Source: Combretum micranthum
Taxonomy: Eukaryota; Streptophyta; Magnoliopsida; Myrtales; Combretaceae
NCBI GenBank assembly: GCA_024138025.1
Contig: JAMXBD010000065.1
Span: forward strand, 1,909,501-1,973,500
Length of the DNA stretch: 64,000 nt
Direction of reading: 5' to 3'
Made by a program: the position numbers and the translations under genes. The notes under the pieces were generated by a model, which ran no database searches, had not been told where the DNA came from, and worked only from the letters and a program-made list of their open reading frames with translations. This document shows, one piece after another, positions 1 to 12,900 of the stretch (position 1 is its first letter; each line of letters begins with the position of its first letter).

Positions 1-811
1 AAAATTAAGAGAATTAGCTGTAATTAGCTATTGTAAGTAGGTATTGACTTTCCTTATCTAGTGTAGAAAAAATGGCATATATAGACTAGAATAAATTGTA
101 AATGAAAAAAATTGTATTACAAAAATTTAACAAAATTTTTCAGTGTCCTTTTTCTTCAGTTGGTCAATAAAAGCAATGAAGATCTATGTCAATCTTTAAA
201 TAATCAATTGTATGTCATAAACATATCTTTAGCTGCATCATTCCCTCAAATGGGGCATTTTTCTTTTATTGAAGCTTGTCATGTTCCTTTACTTGCTACA
301 AGCTCTTAATTTCAGGTTATAAAAGATGATCTCCATCATTTAGCATGAGCTTCGTTAATGCTGAAAAACTTTTGGGTAGTTGTGTAGTCTTTTTGTTTCT
401 CATATAATAATGAATATTTGTATTTACAAAATAGTACACAGGTTTGTGCATATAGCCGCTAAGGCTTCCAAATTGTATCTCTATTCTCTACTACTTAATA
501 CGTGGCCACTTCATCAAATGTAATGCTGAAAGCTATACATGGAATTATGGTAGGGATTTTCCCTTTGTCCTGGTAATTGTTTAAAAAAGCTTTCCTTTTC
601 AATATTCATCCAAAACTCCCACCTATTTCTACTGATAAATTGGAGACATTTCTGGATTGTTTTCGGACTGTTTATATTTTCCTTCCAAGTTAAAGTCCAT
701 GGAGTCCAGTCAGTTTGACACATCTGTGAGGTGCTCAGTTTTGTTTGGTAGTTAAAGCAAAATAGTATGCCATCTGAGTTCAAGAATAAGCTGTTTATCT
801 ATTGCTTGCAG
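1..811 (+). other. probable TPC1 intron, left part
   Basis: The stretch ends in a pyrimidine-rich acceptor (tgcttgcag) directly before the first recognisable TPC1 exon. I searched all frames for the S7 and EF-hand-linker residues that precede this exon in plant TPC1 and found none, so the 5' half of the gene should lie left of the window. Small open frames at 112-309 and 514-783 have no recognisable motif. Confidence 0.5.
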
Positions 812-919
812 GTTGGATATATATGCTGGAGATGGCTCTGAAAGTTTATTCACATGGATTTGAAAATTATTGGAGGGATGGTCAAAACCGCTTTGATTTC
901 TGTATAACATGGATAATAG
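812..919 (+). CDS. TPC1: TPC1 exon: S8 and start of S9
   Basis: Acceptor tgcttgcag precedes base 812 and donor gtaact follows base 919. The exon begins with two bases of a split Gly codon. It reads [16 protein letters not shown], then [19 protein letters not shown], close to the S8-S9 segment of plant TPC1. It ends on one base of a Val codon completed by the next exon 4.3 kb away. Confidence 0.93.
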
Positions 920-3900
920 GTAACTATTTAACATGTTATTAATACATTGAACATCCTCTAACTTTTCTTCACATAACCCCATTCCTATAATTCACTAACT
1001 GCTGGAGATGTTTGCAGATTTTCAAAGTTTATAACTGCATTTTTTTTCCTCTTTACTGATGGATGCAATTGTGCTACTTTCAATAGACATACCCCAGGAC
1101 TCAATTGTTAGGCATGCACTTATAAATTGTAAACAGAAAACTTGCACTGGAATTGCACCTTTTCTTCACTTACACAATAAATTTTCTATTGAAATTTCAG
1201 AAGCATTTTCTGCTGTCATGCACCTTACTAGAAATCAAGAGATCTATCTAAATGTTGTTGTTACTAGTAGAAGCTAAAGTTTGATTTTGTTTGTTAATCA
1301 ATATCACTCAATTGGTCATGAATCTATATTTTGTTATGGTGCCAAAGCTTGGGGTCTTGAATTCAAACCCTCGCACTGACCTGATAGGCTTTGAAGTTCC
1401 AAATAATGCAATCTAGGATGGGGAGATGGGGTGAATTAACATTTGAAAAATGTCCTAAATTTTTTCTCCTCCTTGGAAATAATTAATTTAACTTGGGTTG
1501 ATTTGAAGATGAAGAGAAATAGGAAAATAAATTAATATAAGAAGAATGGATCGTGAATTATGGAGGTTCCTCCTTTTGCACCTTTCTTCTCTACCAGTTC
1601 AACCATTGGAAATGCACTAAGTTGTCTAGTAAACACTTTATATGAGTTCACACTTCTTTGTCTTTCACAAGGACTTACAGCCTCACAATTACATGGGGAG
1701 ATGCTCAGTCACAAACTTCTATCTGCTTCTACAAGTTCTTGACTCTGTTTAGCTTATCCTAACAAACACTTCAGACTTATTCCCTTGTAACTAACTTCTA
1801 CTTGTAGTATAGCTGAACTTAAAAGTTGAAACAACAATAACCATATAAAAGCCTTATGTCTAGTCGAAAATTCACTTTTGGCTGTAGTTCAAATAGATTC
1901 CCTCCTCCTTAACTTCACACCTATTCAGAGTGGATGAGCTAACCACTATTAAGGAAGACCTAGAATTCCTATGCTGGAATTGATTATAAAAAAATAATAG
2001 AAAAATCTGTTTCTAAAAATAGCCCTGCATGAATGAATCACTTAAGATGATTTTCATTTAAGTTTCCTTTATCAAAGATATTGATTTTAAGAAAAAAATC
2101 CACTTGAAAACTTTGCATAATTCATGTAAATGGCATAACAAAATCTGTCCACATGATTTAATGAGCGGAAGTATCAAGGACCTGAATAGCTAGACATCTA
2201 GCAAAAAGATTGCTTTCCTTAAGAACTCTGCAAGACCAGACAAACTTGTTTGGGCACCATTACCTACTGGTGATTTTATCAATTAAAGTGCCTTTAAGGC
2301 TCTCCAGGTACTTGTATTCCATGGGCAAGATTTATCTGGGGAAAGAAATCAATGGCCAGATGTTGCTTTATTTTGTGGTTTGTGGTTAACAACAAATTGC
2401 TCTTCTAGTGGGGGATTACATTACCACCCAAACTGCTTCTACTTGTGAAAGCCATGCTACCTCTTCTTCTAGTGTTCCTTTTCTTCGCTTAAAGGGCAGA
2501 GGTTTGTTCTGCACTTCCTTTGCCTTCAGCCCTTCAGTTCTCCACAAGGAGCTTTGGACGGCTTCGGTATCAATTTCAGGTTCTCATGTGTCACACACAC
2601 ACACACACACACATGTTTTTCTCTGTTTACTACTACAGTTTATTGCTTGTGGCATGTGTGCAATTCTATATGTTTGGGGAAACGGCTACCTACCCCATCT
2701 TCTATAGCTTGGCATCTTCCATAGCTCGAGGAGTCCACTTCTACAAAAGAATTCTCAATTCTAGTTGATAGTTTTTTATTCATGTTTGAGCAGTTGTGAA
2801 TGTTAAGGCTAACCCTTGCATGGCCATTGTATTTCCTCACTTTTAGTTGTTAATTAATTAACCAAAAACATAAACCTACGTTTGAACAAAGAGGTAGAAA
2901 GATGACCGGTTTTGTATGGTTTTAGCGGACTTTATAAAAATTAATCCGAAAATATGGTATTTGTAAAACATATTCTATATACAATCGATTAAAAACATAT
3001 TCAGTGAATGTGTTTAAATATTAACACCAGAGACATACTCATTGAATGCATTTGTGCACGTTTAACTTTTAAAATAGGATCAGACGCAGTCAGTCAATGT
3101 GCCCGAAGTTTTTTTATATTTTTTTAAATGATCAGGTGCATTTAGAATGCACCTGAAGCTTTTTTATTACTGAATGCACCCACTTTTGTTGGGGCGCCAA
3201 CTCGAACAACCAAACCAAACCCTAGACACAGTCACTCACACAGACCCAGAACTCATTCATTAACAACAAGATCAAGTCAAATGTCATTTACCAGAGCAGA
3301 CCAGTACACTTGTACTAGAAGAAGAATGCTCTTCTCTTTCGATCTGTTGGGAACACTCCATTTACTAAGAGAAGATTTGCTGTTGATGTTATATATAGAG
3401 TGAAACAGATGGATCCAATAATAGTAACAGCAACAGCAACAGCATCAACACCAAGCAACTCCATTTGAAGAAGAAGATTAGCAAAGCAGCTCGAGTACTT
3501 CGAGATCTAGGTACCTCCTGGAAGTCCACTGGCACTACTTCTACTTCTCTACCTCCTCTTCGATCTAAAACCAAATCTATTTCTATTCTCAATAGCAACA
3601 CCAACAACAATAAGAATGTGTACCTCCACAACTGGGCCAAACCCAGACCTCCCCTTTCAAATCCACTAAATATCACCACCACTACCACCATCATCATCTT
3701 CATCATGTGGATGAAGAAGAAGAAGAAGAAGGAGAAGATCTAGATGTTAATGATGATAGCTTGAGTGATACTCGTAATCACTCCAACAAGAAGAATATTG
3801 ATAGAAAGAATAAAAAAATAAAAAAGTGAATGCGCCTAGATGTTTTTTTAAAAAAAATAGATGCCTACAAATGCATTTAGTGGGTGTGTTTTTAGTGTTA

Positions 3901-6900
3901 ATATTTGAATGCATTCACCGAATGCGTTTTTTATTGATTATATACGGAATATGTTTCACAAATATTGTATTTTTGGATTAATTTTTGAAAAATACTGTAA
4001 AACTGTACAAAACCCGAAAGACGACAGCCTACCATGGTAGAATAGATACTAATTTGACAGAGTCAGCAAACAACTAATGTGTTGTGTTTGGGAATGGTGG
4101 AAGCTTGAGGAAAGAAAGAGAAAGCTGTAGAAATCAAGGAAAAATGTACGTTTGGCTATTTAATGAAGGCTGAAAACTGATGAAGAGGGATGAAATCTTC
4201 CTATTATGGAAGCTCAAAGTTTTCTCTCTAAATTTGGAGAGAAATGGAAGGAAATGAATGAAAGCAGAGGAAAATGACAAATATGTTCTTAAAAATGGAG
4301 GAAAAGCAAAACCATTGAAGGTGTTTTAATCATTTTATTTTTTCTATTTCTATCTACTTCTACCCATTTCTACTTTTAATATACCCATCTCTCAAATTTC
4401 TATTGGGCATAATATCGTGTTCTTGCTCGTGAAGTTAAAGTACTCATTCAACGCCCTGTCATCCTCTATTGTGATAATATTAGTGCAGTTTACTTGTTAG
4501 TCTTGTTTGACACTATCGTGCCAAAGATGTAGACATTGACTATCAAATTGCTTGAGAAATTGTTTCCACTGGTTAGATTTTGTTCGATACATTCTTAATA
4601 AACTTCAGCGCATTAACATTCTTACTAAGAATCTCTGTAAATCCTCCTTTCTTTTTCATTGCTCCAATCTCATGCTGACTTATGCACCTTAAGATCAAGG
4701 AGGGTGCATTATTGCGTAGATCATATCTCATATAGGGTTGATTTTGTTTTTTATATAGCTTTTTTTCTCTCGTGTATATATATGTAATCTTTACATTATA
4801 CAATGTAATCAAACATTTGTTATCATCAATTATACACACAATCTTTCTTGCGATCATTCAAAAACTAACTTAGGTAAAACTCTGCATTTCCACAGCACTT
4901 TTAACAAACTCATTAGATATATAGGTTTGGCTTCATAAAGGTTGTTAATATTTTGATAGGCCCAAACTCCTAGATCAATTGGTTATAGATTTAAACTTAC
5001 GGATACATATCTATGTAGTATTCTTCTAGAAAAGGTGATAATTGTTCAATATAAGCACTGATATTTTTTCATAAACATGTCGTGACTCCAAAAGTTGAGT
5101 TTATCAAACCTTCTTTTCTTTTTGGATAATAAGGCCAGTGTTTTGTTCCTAAACTAATTGTGGTGATGCTTGCAGTTATTGGAGAAACACTAACCTTTAT
5201 ATCTCCACCTGGGCTTGAGTTTCTATCGAATGGAGAATGGTATGGAAAATTTGGAATAACAAGTGCCATTACTGTTAAATTATTCATTTCTTCTGCAGAT
5301 TACTCTTGTTTTCCTTGCAAACGATTTGTTATGTATGTTCTGCTAATATGAACTGTGCAAGTAACATGGATAAACTCACTATAGATTGCTGACAACTCAT
5401 TGACTTTGTGTCTCCAAGCTGGAAAGCCCCTATGACTTGGCATTTTCCGCTCAACTTAAGCTTGACTTGAGTCATCTTTTTTCTTTCATTGTTAAAATTG
5501 CATTGAGAAGGTGGAAAGGCCATTTTGTGTGTTCAATGATGCCAACAAGTGACCGGAGAAAGCATGGACCTTTTTCATAGAGGAATCCTGGATCCTGTTC
5601 ATTTGACTTGACTAAGGGAGATTGGATTTTCTTACCCTAAGAACTTCTTACTATTATCACACAGCTAAAGCTTCATCCTTTTCATAGCTGACTAATCTTG
5701 TTGTCACCTCAAGCCACTCTTATATAGATTAAAGCATGCTTATGGCAACCTTCTGCCTGGGCCCATACAGAGCAAGAAGACAAACAGAGTTTATTTGATT
5801 GGAGAGGCTAAATGATGTACAAATGCTACATTATTTGCTTTAACATTGTCACTAAACCTGTGAGATCACCAAGGATGGCATCTTATAGCACACGGTTGCA
5901 TGGGACTACAAATATTCAACAGGACAAAGACAGGGTGCTGAACTCATGTGTAGATGCTCAATTCAATGAAGTTTTCACAAGTAGTCTCTTGATGTCCATC
6001 CTAAAGGTTTGATTTATCAATATGTGACCAAGCATATTGCCTATCAACGTACTTGACAGCCAAAATAGGGCATGCCTCTTGATGATGCTTCACATACTGA
6101 ATGCAATAAAGATGATATTTGGAGAGTAAAAGCTTAGAATCACCAGTGCAATCAGTTAATTGCAAATTAAGAAACTCCATACCTTAATATGTGCCCTATT
6201 AAGCTGTGTTTGGACTGTTTTTTCCTGGTGGAATCTTTAATTTGGTTTAAAATAGAATTTAAGTAGAAAATGGGTTGAACAGGCTGACCATTTGTGTCTC
6301 AATAGAACCATTTATGTCTCAATATGTGGTCCATGGTTGACCATAAATAGGAAATCAAGTAAAAATAATGCGTACAGCGGGCAGAATCTAGAGCTTGGTT
6401 TAAACCAAGGCTTTAATACCTTGTTAGTTGATAATTTGCTATTACTGAGGATGGATGGACTTTTCGGGGAGTGGTGGTTCGAAATTGAATGAAGCGAGGC
6501 TGAAGATGTGATGCATTGGGAATCTTGAATGAGCTACGTACTGCTGGGTTGGCAGCAGGGGTCGAATATGAGTTGTAAGGGTTCCACCAATCATGCTGAG
6601 AGAATCTAGAGGGTAAGGTCTTCCATTAAGTGTGTATTCCAAGGTTGACAAAATTTCCGATATTTTCATTACCTAAATGTATGCCTAAAATACAAACCCA
6701 TTCAATTGTCTGATTCTTATGTGAATGCACGTCAGCAACACTTTAGGCAAAGGGCCCTCTTCTTTTAAAGCGCAATCAGTCACTTTATGACCAAAACTAT
6801 TCTGTAGGAACTTTTTTACCGTCAATACAATGAAGCAAAATGGAGTCTGCAAAATCGCCGTCAGCTTTCATCTCAACATAACCCTGGTCAAAGTTTGATC

Positions 6901-9900
6901 TCTCTTGCCAAGTTGTGATGGAGTCGGTAATCAATGGTTTCCTAAGTCTACTCGTAATGTAACCAATTACTACTTATGAAAAGATCTGTTGGAACATTCC
7001 AATGCTTAACCCAATCTGATATAGAGCTAGGAGTTTCACTTGCAAATTACATTCCCATTTCCCAACATCAAAGAATAAGATGCTAACTGGCAAAGTACCA
7101 CAAGATTTCAAGAACCTTCGTTACTTGCCCATCATTTCCAAATTTGAAGAGTAAAAAGTTGAGGGGAAAGCACCACTTTGTTACCAATGATTTTGAACAA
7201 CCTGCTATGGTGTTTCTCACAAACAAGCACCAAACTTAGCCACCTTTTGTGGTGCTCCATGATAGGGAGTGAAAAGAAAGGGAATGACCAAGCTTTGACA
7301 AAGGGTTGAGAGAATGCCTCCACAATGGATCTATGCTCACCAGCTACTTGGACAGAATGGATAAAAGGAAAAAAGAAGAAAAATGAAGAGGAAACGGGAA
7401 GGCAATGGGAGAAACCAACTGTCTGTCATAGATGAAGAAGGGGAAGAGGGATTAGCCTAGAAATGAGGGGTGAAGAAGAATTAGTTAAGGATGGAGGAGC
7501 TGCCAACATGACTAGAGCAAGATTTTCCTATAAGATGGAGGTTGGAGCCGTATTTAAAACTATAATGTTTAGACACAAAAGGAGAATCATTAGAGAAATT
7601 GTTGTTTTCTCATCGATTCATAGTGTTACGTATATACAAGATTTGAGGAACCAAAAAGGAAATAAAATCCCTATTTATGATTAATAAATATCTAGAGAAT
7701 ATTCTATACTAATTTTACATATATTTACAACTTATAACATTTCTCCTCAAGCTGGAGCATAGGTATTAGTCATGCCCAGCTTTTTACAAAGATAATCGAC
7801 CTGAACCCCATTTAGAACCTTTGTAAAGAGGTCTCCTAATTGTTTTCCACTTTTCACAAACCCTATAGAAATTAACTCTTGTTGAAATTTTTCACGAACA
7901 AAATGGTAATCAATCTCAATGTACTTAGTCCGTTCATGGAACAGTAGATTTGATGCAAATATGGAGAGTGGCTTGGTTATCACACCACAATTTTACAAGA
8001 AGTGAGATGTTGAGTCTTACTTCATTTAATAGTTGGTAGTTATTTCACACATTGACTGTGCCATACATCCGTACTCTGATTCTATACTTGATCGAGATAC
8101 AACATTCTGTTTATTACTTTTCTATGAAACCAAATTTCCATCAACAAAACACAATAACCTTAGGTAAATCTCTTGTCTTCCTTACATCCTACCTAATCAA
8201 CATTTACAAAACACTCAATACTAGTATAACCATTATTTTTATACAAAATACTACGTCCAGGTGCTCCCTTTAAATAGCACAAGATTTTCTTTAAAATGGC
8301 TCAATGATCAACAGTTGGAGAGGATATGTATTAGCTCACAACACTAGCTAAATATGCAATATCTTGATGAGTTACCATAAGATGGCTCAATTTCCTAACC
8401 AACCATCTATATTTTTTAAGATCCTCAAATAACTCACCTTCTCTTGTCAGCTGCAAATTAGGAACCATTGGTGTACTACATGGTTTAGCACCCAATTTTC
8501 CTGTTTCAAATAATAAATCAAGAACATATTTTCTTTGAGACAGAAAAATTCCCATCTTACTCCTCATTACCTCAACTCCTACAAAATATCTCAACGTCCC
8601 TAAATCTTCATTTGAAATTGACTGTGAATAGAAGATTTGAGAGATAAAATACCCGTGGTATCATTATCAGTAATGACAATATTATCCACATAGACTAATA
8701 ATCCAGTGTTTCATGAGCTTACTAAGCACAATGAAGTGGATCGTCACTCTATTTGTGAAACATATGATGCTCATATCATCTCTCTTCTGCATGTCACCAC
8801 CGATCTTCAGATCACTGATGTGTTTACTAAGGCTCTTTCCAAATACTGCCATCACTTTCTTGTTGACAAATTGATACTAAGTGATCAACTAGCATCAATT
8901 TGAGAGGGGATATCAATGGCAGAAATTATAACAAAGATTATGGTATAATTTAGTCTTATATTTGTGTATATATTATTACCTAGAAGATAATTTGTGCATT
9001 AACTGTATATGTAGTTCTTACTTAGAATAGAATATATCAAAAATTAGTGCATTGATTGTATATATACATACCGAAAATAGTTGTACAGAAATCATTATTC
9101 AATGGAAAGGAATGAGGAAGAGAGAGGTAATTTTTTAGCCAATTTACTCAAATTTTGTTAGTGGCGGCACGTGTGACTCACTTGCGACCCTTCTAGCAAC
9201 TAAACTCTCTAGAATAGCTCGTTGGTGGGTAAGGTCTCCTTCTAGCTTGGCAGTGTTGAAAACAAAACACCTTCAAGAAGTGCACATCCAATGTGCACAT
9301 ACATTCTTATGAAGGTACACAAGAAAAAAATTTTTCTTACAAAAATCTTCTCGCTCTGATACCATGTGATGTTTAAACACAAAAGGAGAATGATCAGAAA
9401 TTGTTGTTTTCTCATTGATTCATAGTGTTACATATATCAAGATTTAAGGAACCAAAAAAGGAAATTAAATCCCTATTTATGACTAGTTAATATCTAAAGA
9501 ATATTCTATACTTATTTTACATATATTTACAGCATATAACAAAAACATCCTTAAAGGACAGCTGAAGGGAGAGGAGTCTATACCAGAGAAGCAACAACGT
9601 CTACAGTGTCAAAAGTGGTAGAAATTAAGTTTGGGAATTGAATAAACAACATAAGCAACAAGAGAGAAGGAGAGGGGGGAGTTAATGCTATTCCAGCTGC
9701 TGAAAATGCTGGAGTATCCTAACTTCTCCCTGGAGGAAACAGAAGATGAGAAGGCAAGTAGAAGCTCTGACTTCGAGAGGGAAGTCAGGACAGCCAAGGT
9801 CCTCTGACACCAAAGAAGAAGATGGTTTTCCCCCCTTGGAGAAGACAACGTATTAGCAAGAAAAGGCTTCCACTCAAAGGAGGAAGCCTTGAACTGGGGA

Positions 9901-12900
9901 GCCAATGAGAGTAGATGTGAGGGAAGGCCATGGAGGAAGAAAAAGTCTGATTGCTCGGAGAAGAAAGAAAACCGTAGAACTAGCAACAGATAAAGGAAGA
10001 ACAACAAAAATATTGTAAGAAGATGCTGGCAAGTACTAGTCAGTGGAGAAGGAGCCAGCCGGCTACTGGCTGGCTGGAGATGCAGACAGCTAGTGGGAAG
10101 ATTCCAGTGGATGGAAAATGACCAAAGAGAAAAAAGAGAAGAAAAGCAGCCGAAACCTTAGAAACAAAGAAGTGGGAACAAACTCAAGTCAAACTACAAA
10201 AAGGATTTCTCTCTCTAAACTTCTGCACCATAACCATCCTGTCTACAAACTTATAGATTCTGTGTATACTATATGGGTTGAGGATATTGACTACAACCTA
10301 GTGGATGAGCTACTTAATAAAAAAGGTACATTGAGTGTATAAGGTTTGAATTTAGGATTTCCTATTCTAATACCATGTTATGTTTAGCTCCATGTCCCAG
10401 TGATTCAAAAACTTAAACCTGTATGTTTGGTAAAGGTTTTTATATATTATACTTGAAGAATCTCTCACTTATGGGCTGAGAATTTTCTCTAAATCCTATT
10501 AAGTAGACAAATTAATTAAATAAAGTAGGAGAATGACATTGAGGTTTGAATTAAGCATCTCTTGCTCTAATACTATACTAAGGTTAGCATTAATACCATT
10601 TTATCTAAAGTTCAATATTACGGGCAGGTTTGGGCTTTGATACTCTTTCTCCTTCTTAAACTTACTCACTGACACTTTTGTGGAAAGGTTTTCTCTCACA
10701 ATGAATGCACCTGTCATCCCTTTACCAAAATGAAAGCTGGTATTGTGTTTTACGCATACATCCAGTGAACTCTGGAGGCTACTTTTGATCAGCAGGTCAT
10801 TAGCTCCTGATATATCTGTTATTATCAGCCCATGACCATGTCAAGCAACATGACTGCTAGCTTTAGCATGAGGGTTTCAGACTACCATGGCATACTGAGG
10901 CAATTTTTTATACTGGAGAGTAATCCTGTGCGGGGCTCAAAGTTACCATGGCATGTCGAGGCAATGTGCTCAAGAGCACTCTAGAGTGATGATTGTGGCC
11001 TGGCCTGCACTGCACATGCAGTTACTATGCCTTCTTATATTTGGGCTGACAATCATGCTGCGCTGCTAGTCAGTATGTTCCACTACATCCTCAAAAAAAG
11101 GGTGCATGGTGGGCATACAGTGTTTTTAGGGTGGACAACAGCATCCTGGTGTCCACATGCAGCTACTATGCAATCTTAAATGTGGGCTGACAATCATGCC
11201 ATTCTGCTAGTCCATATGCTCCACTACATCCTCGTAAAAAGGGTCCAGAGTGAGTGTACAGAAATGTCAACGCCAAAACAATGACAGGCATGTCCAAATC
11301 ATTGGAAATCAATGGTGGCCTTGCTGTTACCTACTGCTACATCATGGAGCAACAAGGAATGACCAGCCAATGATGAAAAGGATTTTGGTCGAGCATGGTG
11401 AGGCCTTTGGAGACCTGACATGCACAACCACGGAATGCCATTGATATGAGGGGACTTTCATTTGAAGAGGGATGATTTGTGCTTCTTATGATTGGAAAGC
11501 AGAGGAGAAGGAGCAGGCTCAGGCTTGACTTTAAGTTAAGAAGCTTATGGAAGTAGTTCTACTATTGGACATATCAGAAAATTCTGGGTTTGACTAGTTG
11601 GTTGGTCCAACCTTGAGAAACCTCAAGTACCATCAACCCCTAGTTGGAGTGTGGCCTGTGTTGCCCTTCCTAAGAATGTGGCTGTAAGCTGCATAATTTA
11701 TCATATTTCCATTGCACTTTGCCTCATAAATGGTTGATTTATCAAATGTTGCTAGTTACTGCAGAAGGTTTAGTCTGGCTTTCATTTGATTGGTACATCA
11801 TACTTCCCCAGTTTGCTTGACCAAGAGGCAGGTATGCTTTGCCTGAATGGGGGTAAAGCTGCTGTTGCTAATTACAGTGCAATCAATGAATGGAGCTTCA
11901 TCAGCAGAAGTATCAAGAAAATAAATCTTATGATGCTTATGTGTGCTTAAGTGAGTCAAACAGGCAATTGAAACAAACGGGGACCTGGTGGGGACTGGGG
12001 ATGACTTCAATATGCCTAGCAATTTCATGGCTGCAGCAGCAGCCAAAGCCATTCATTATGAATTCCCTCTATCTTGGATGAATGGTGTCTATATCATGAC
12101 AGGCATAGAGTTTGATGCATACAATGTAGGTAAATGATAGTCTTTTTGAATGTGGAAGTTGATGACCTCAAAGGGTATACGCTGACGATGTTGTCCAGCA
12201 GTGACCATGCTATAATAGCTTCACAAATTGTACTACCAGGATTTTTATCACAACTGATACCTCTTAATCCTGTCCCTTATAATATGTCACTCTCTTGGTG
12301 GGTCATTGGGTCAAAGATGGGGATGTTGCAGAAGAAAGGACCTCAATCATTTACCTGCTGCATGGTTCGTTGTCAGCTTGCACCAGCTGGCTGTATATAA
12401 TCTAAACTAGAAGTTTGGGGGGCAACTGCTGAAGCTGAAAACTTGCGCACTCTGAATGGGCTTTTACCTGGTCTGTTCTGTCTCAGCTGAACACACAAAA
12501 CGATGATATAATTATTAACATGTGAGACAAAAGTCATAATCATTTCACTGATCTGCCATTAGCCATCAGCAACTTCTTCAAAAGAGTAAGCTTGAACTTG
12601 ACACATGGCCTATGGGAAGAGGTATCTATTCAATGCTTGCCACTGGGCATGAGAACATAGGTTTAGTGAGCTTGAACATGGGGAAAGACATCTATTCGAT
12701 GCCTACCCCTGGGCATAAAGCATAGGTGGGTTTGGTGGGCTTACAATGATGTTTGATGAAGTGGACCTTACCTATGTAACTGGTAAGGCAGCACAGCTTT
12801 GAGCATTGTAACTAGTACAGAGGAGGATTTTCAATCTGTAAATGGTGTGACGAATACCAAAAGCACAAGCAGTACAACCTGCTGTCATTGTGGCGAGCAG

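Noticed and set aside
112..309. 65-codon plus-strand frame
   Set aside because: No similarity to TPC1 or any known family; ordinary length for AT-rich intron.
1..811. Missing TPC1 S7 exon
   Set aside because: Checked all plus-strand frames for the ETTLDI-type segment that precedes this exon; none present, so no exon is claimed.
3389..3706. 105-codon minus-strand frame with long Val and Leu runs
   Set aside because: It is the antisense of CAC/CAA/AAG repeats in the STICHEL-like fragment, not a membrane protein.
7081..7140. LRR-like phrase [15 protein letters not shown]
   Set aside because: Single isolated match, stops within 25 codons, and no neighbouring repeats.
9609..10007. 132-codon minus-strand open frame
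   Set aside because: Leu/Ser/Phe-rich, no domain or splice context, opposite to a purine-rich stretch in a TPC1 intron; looks like a composition effect.
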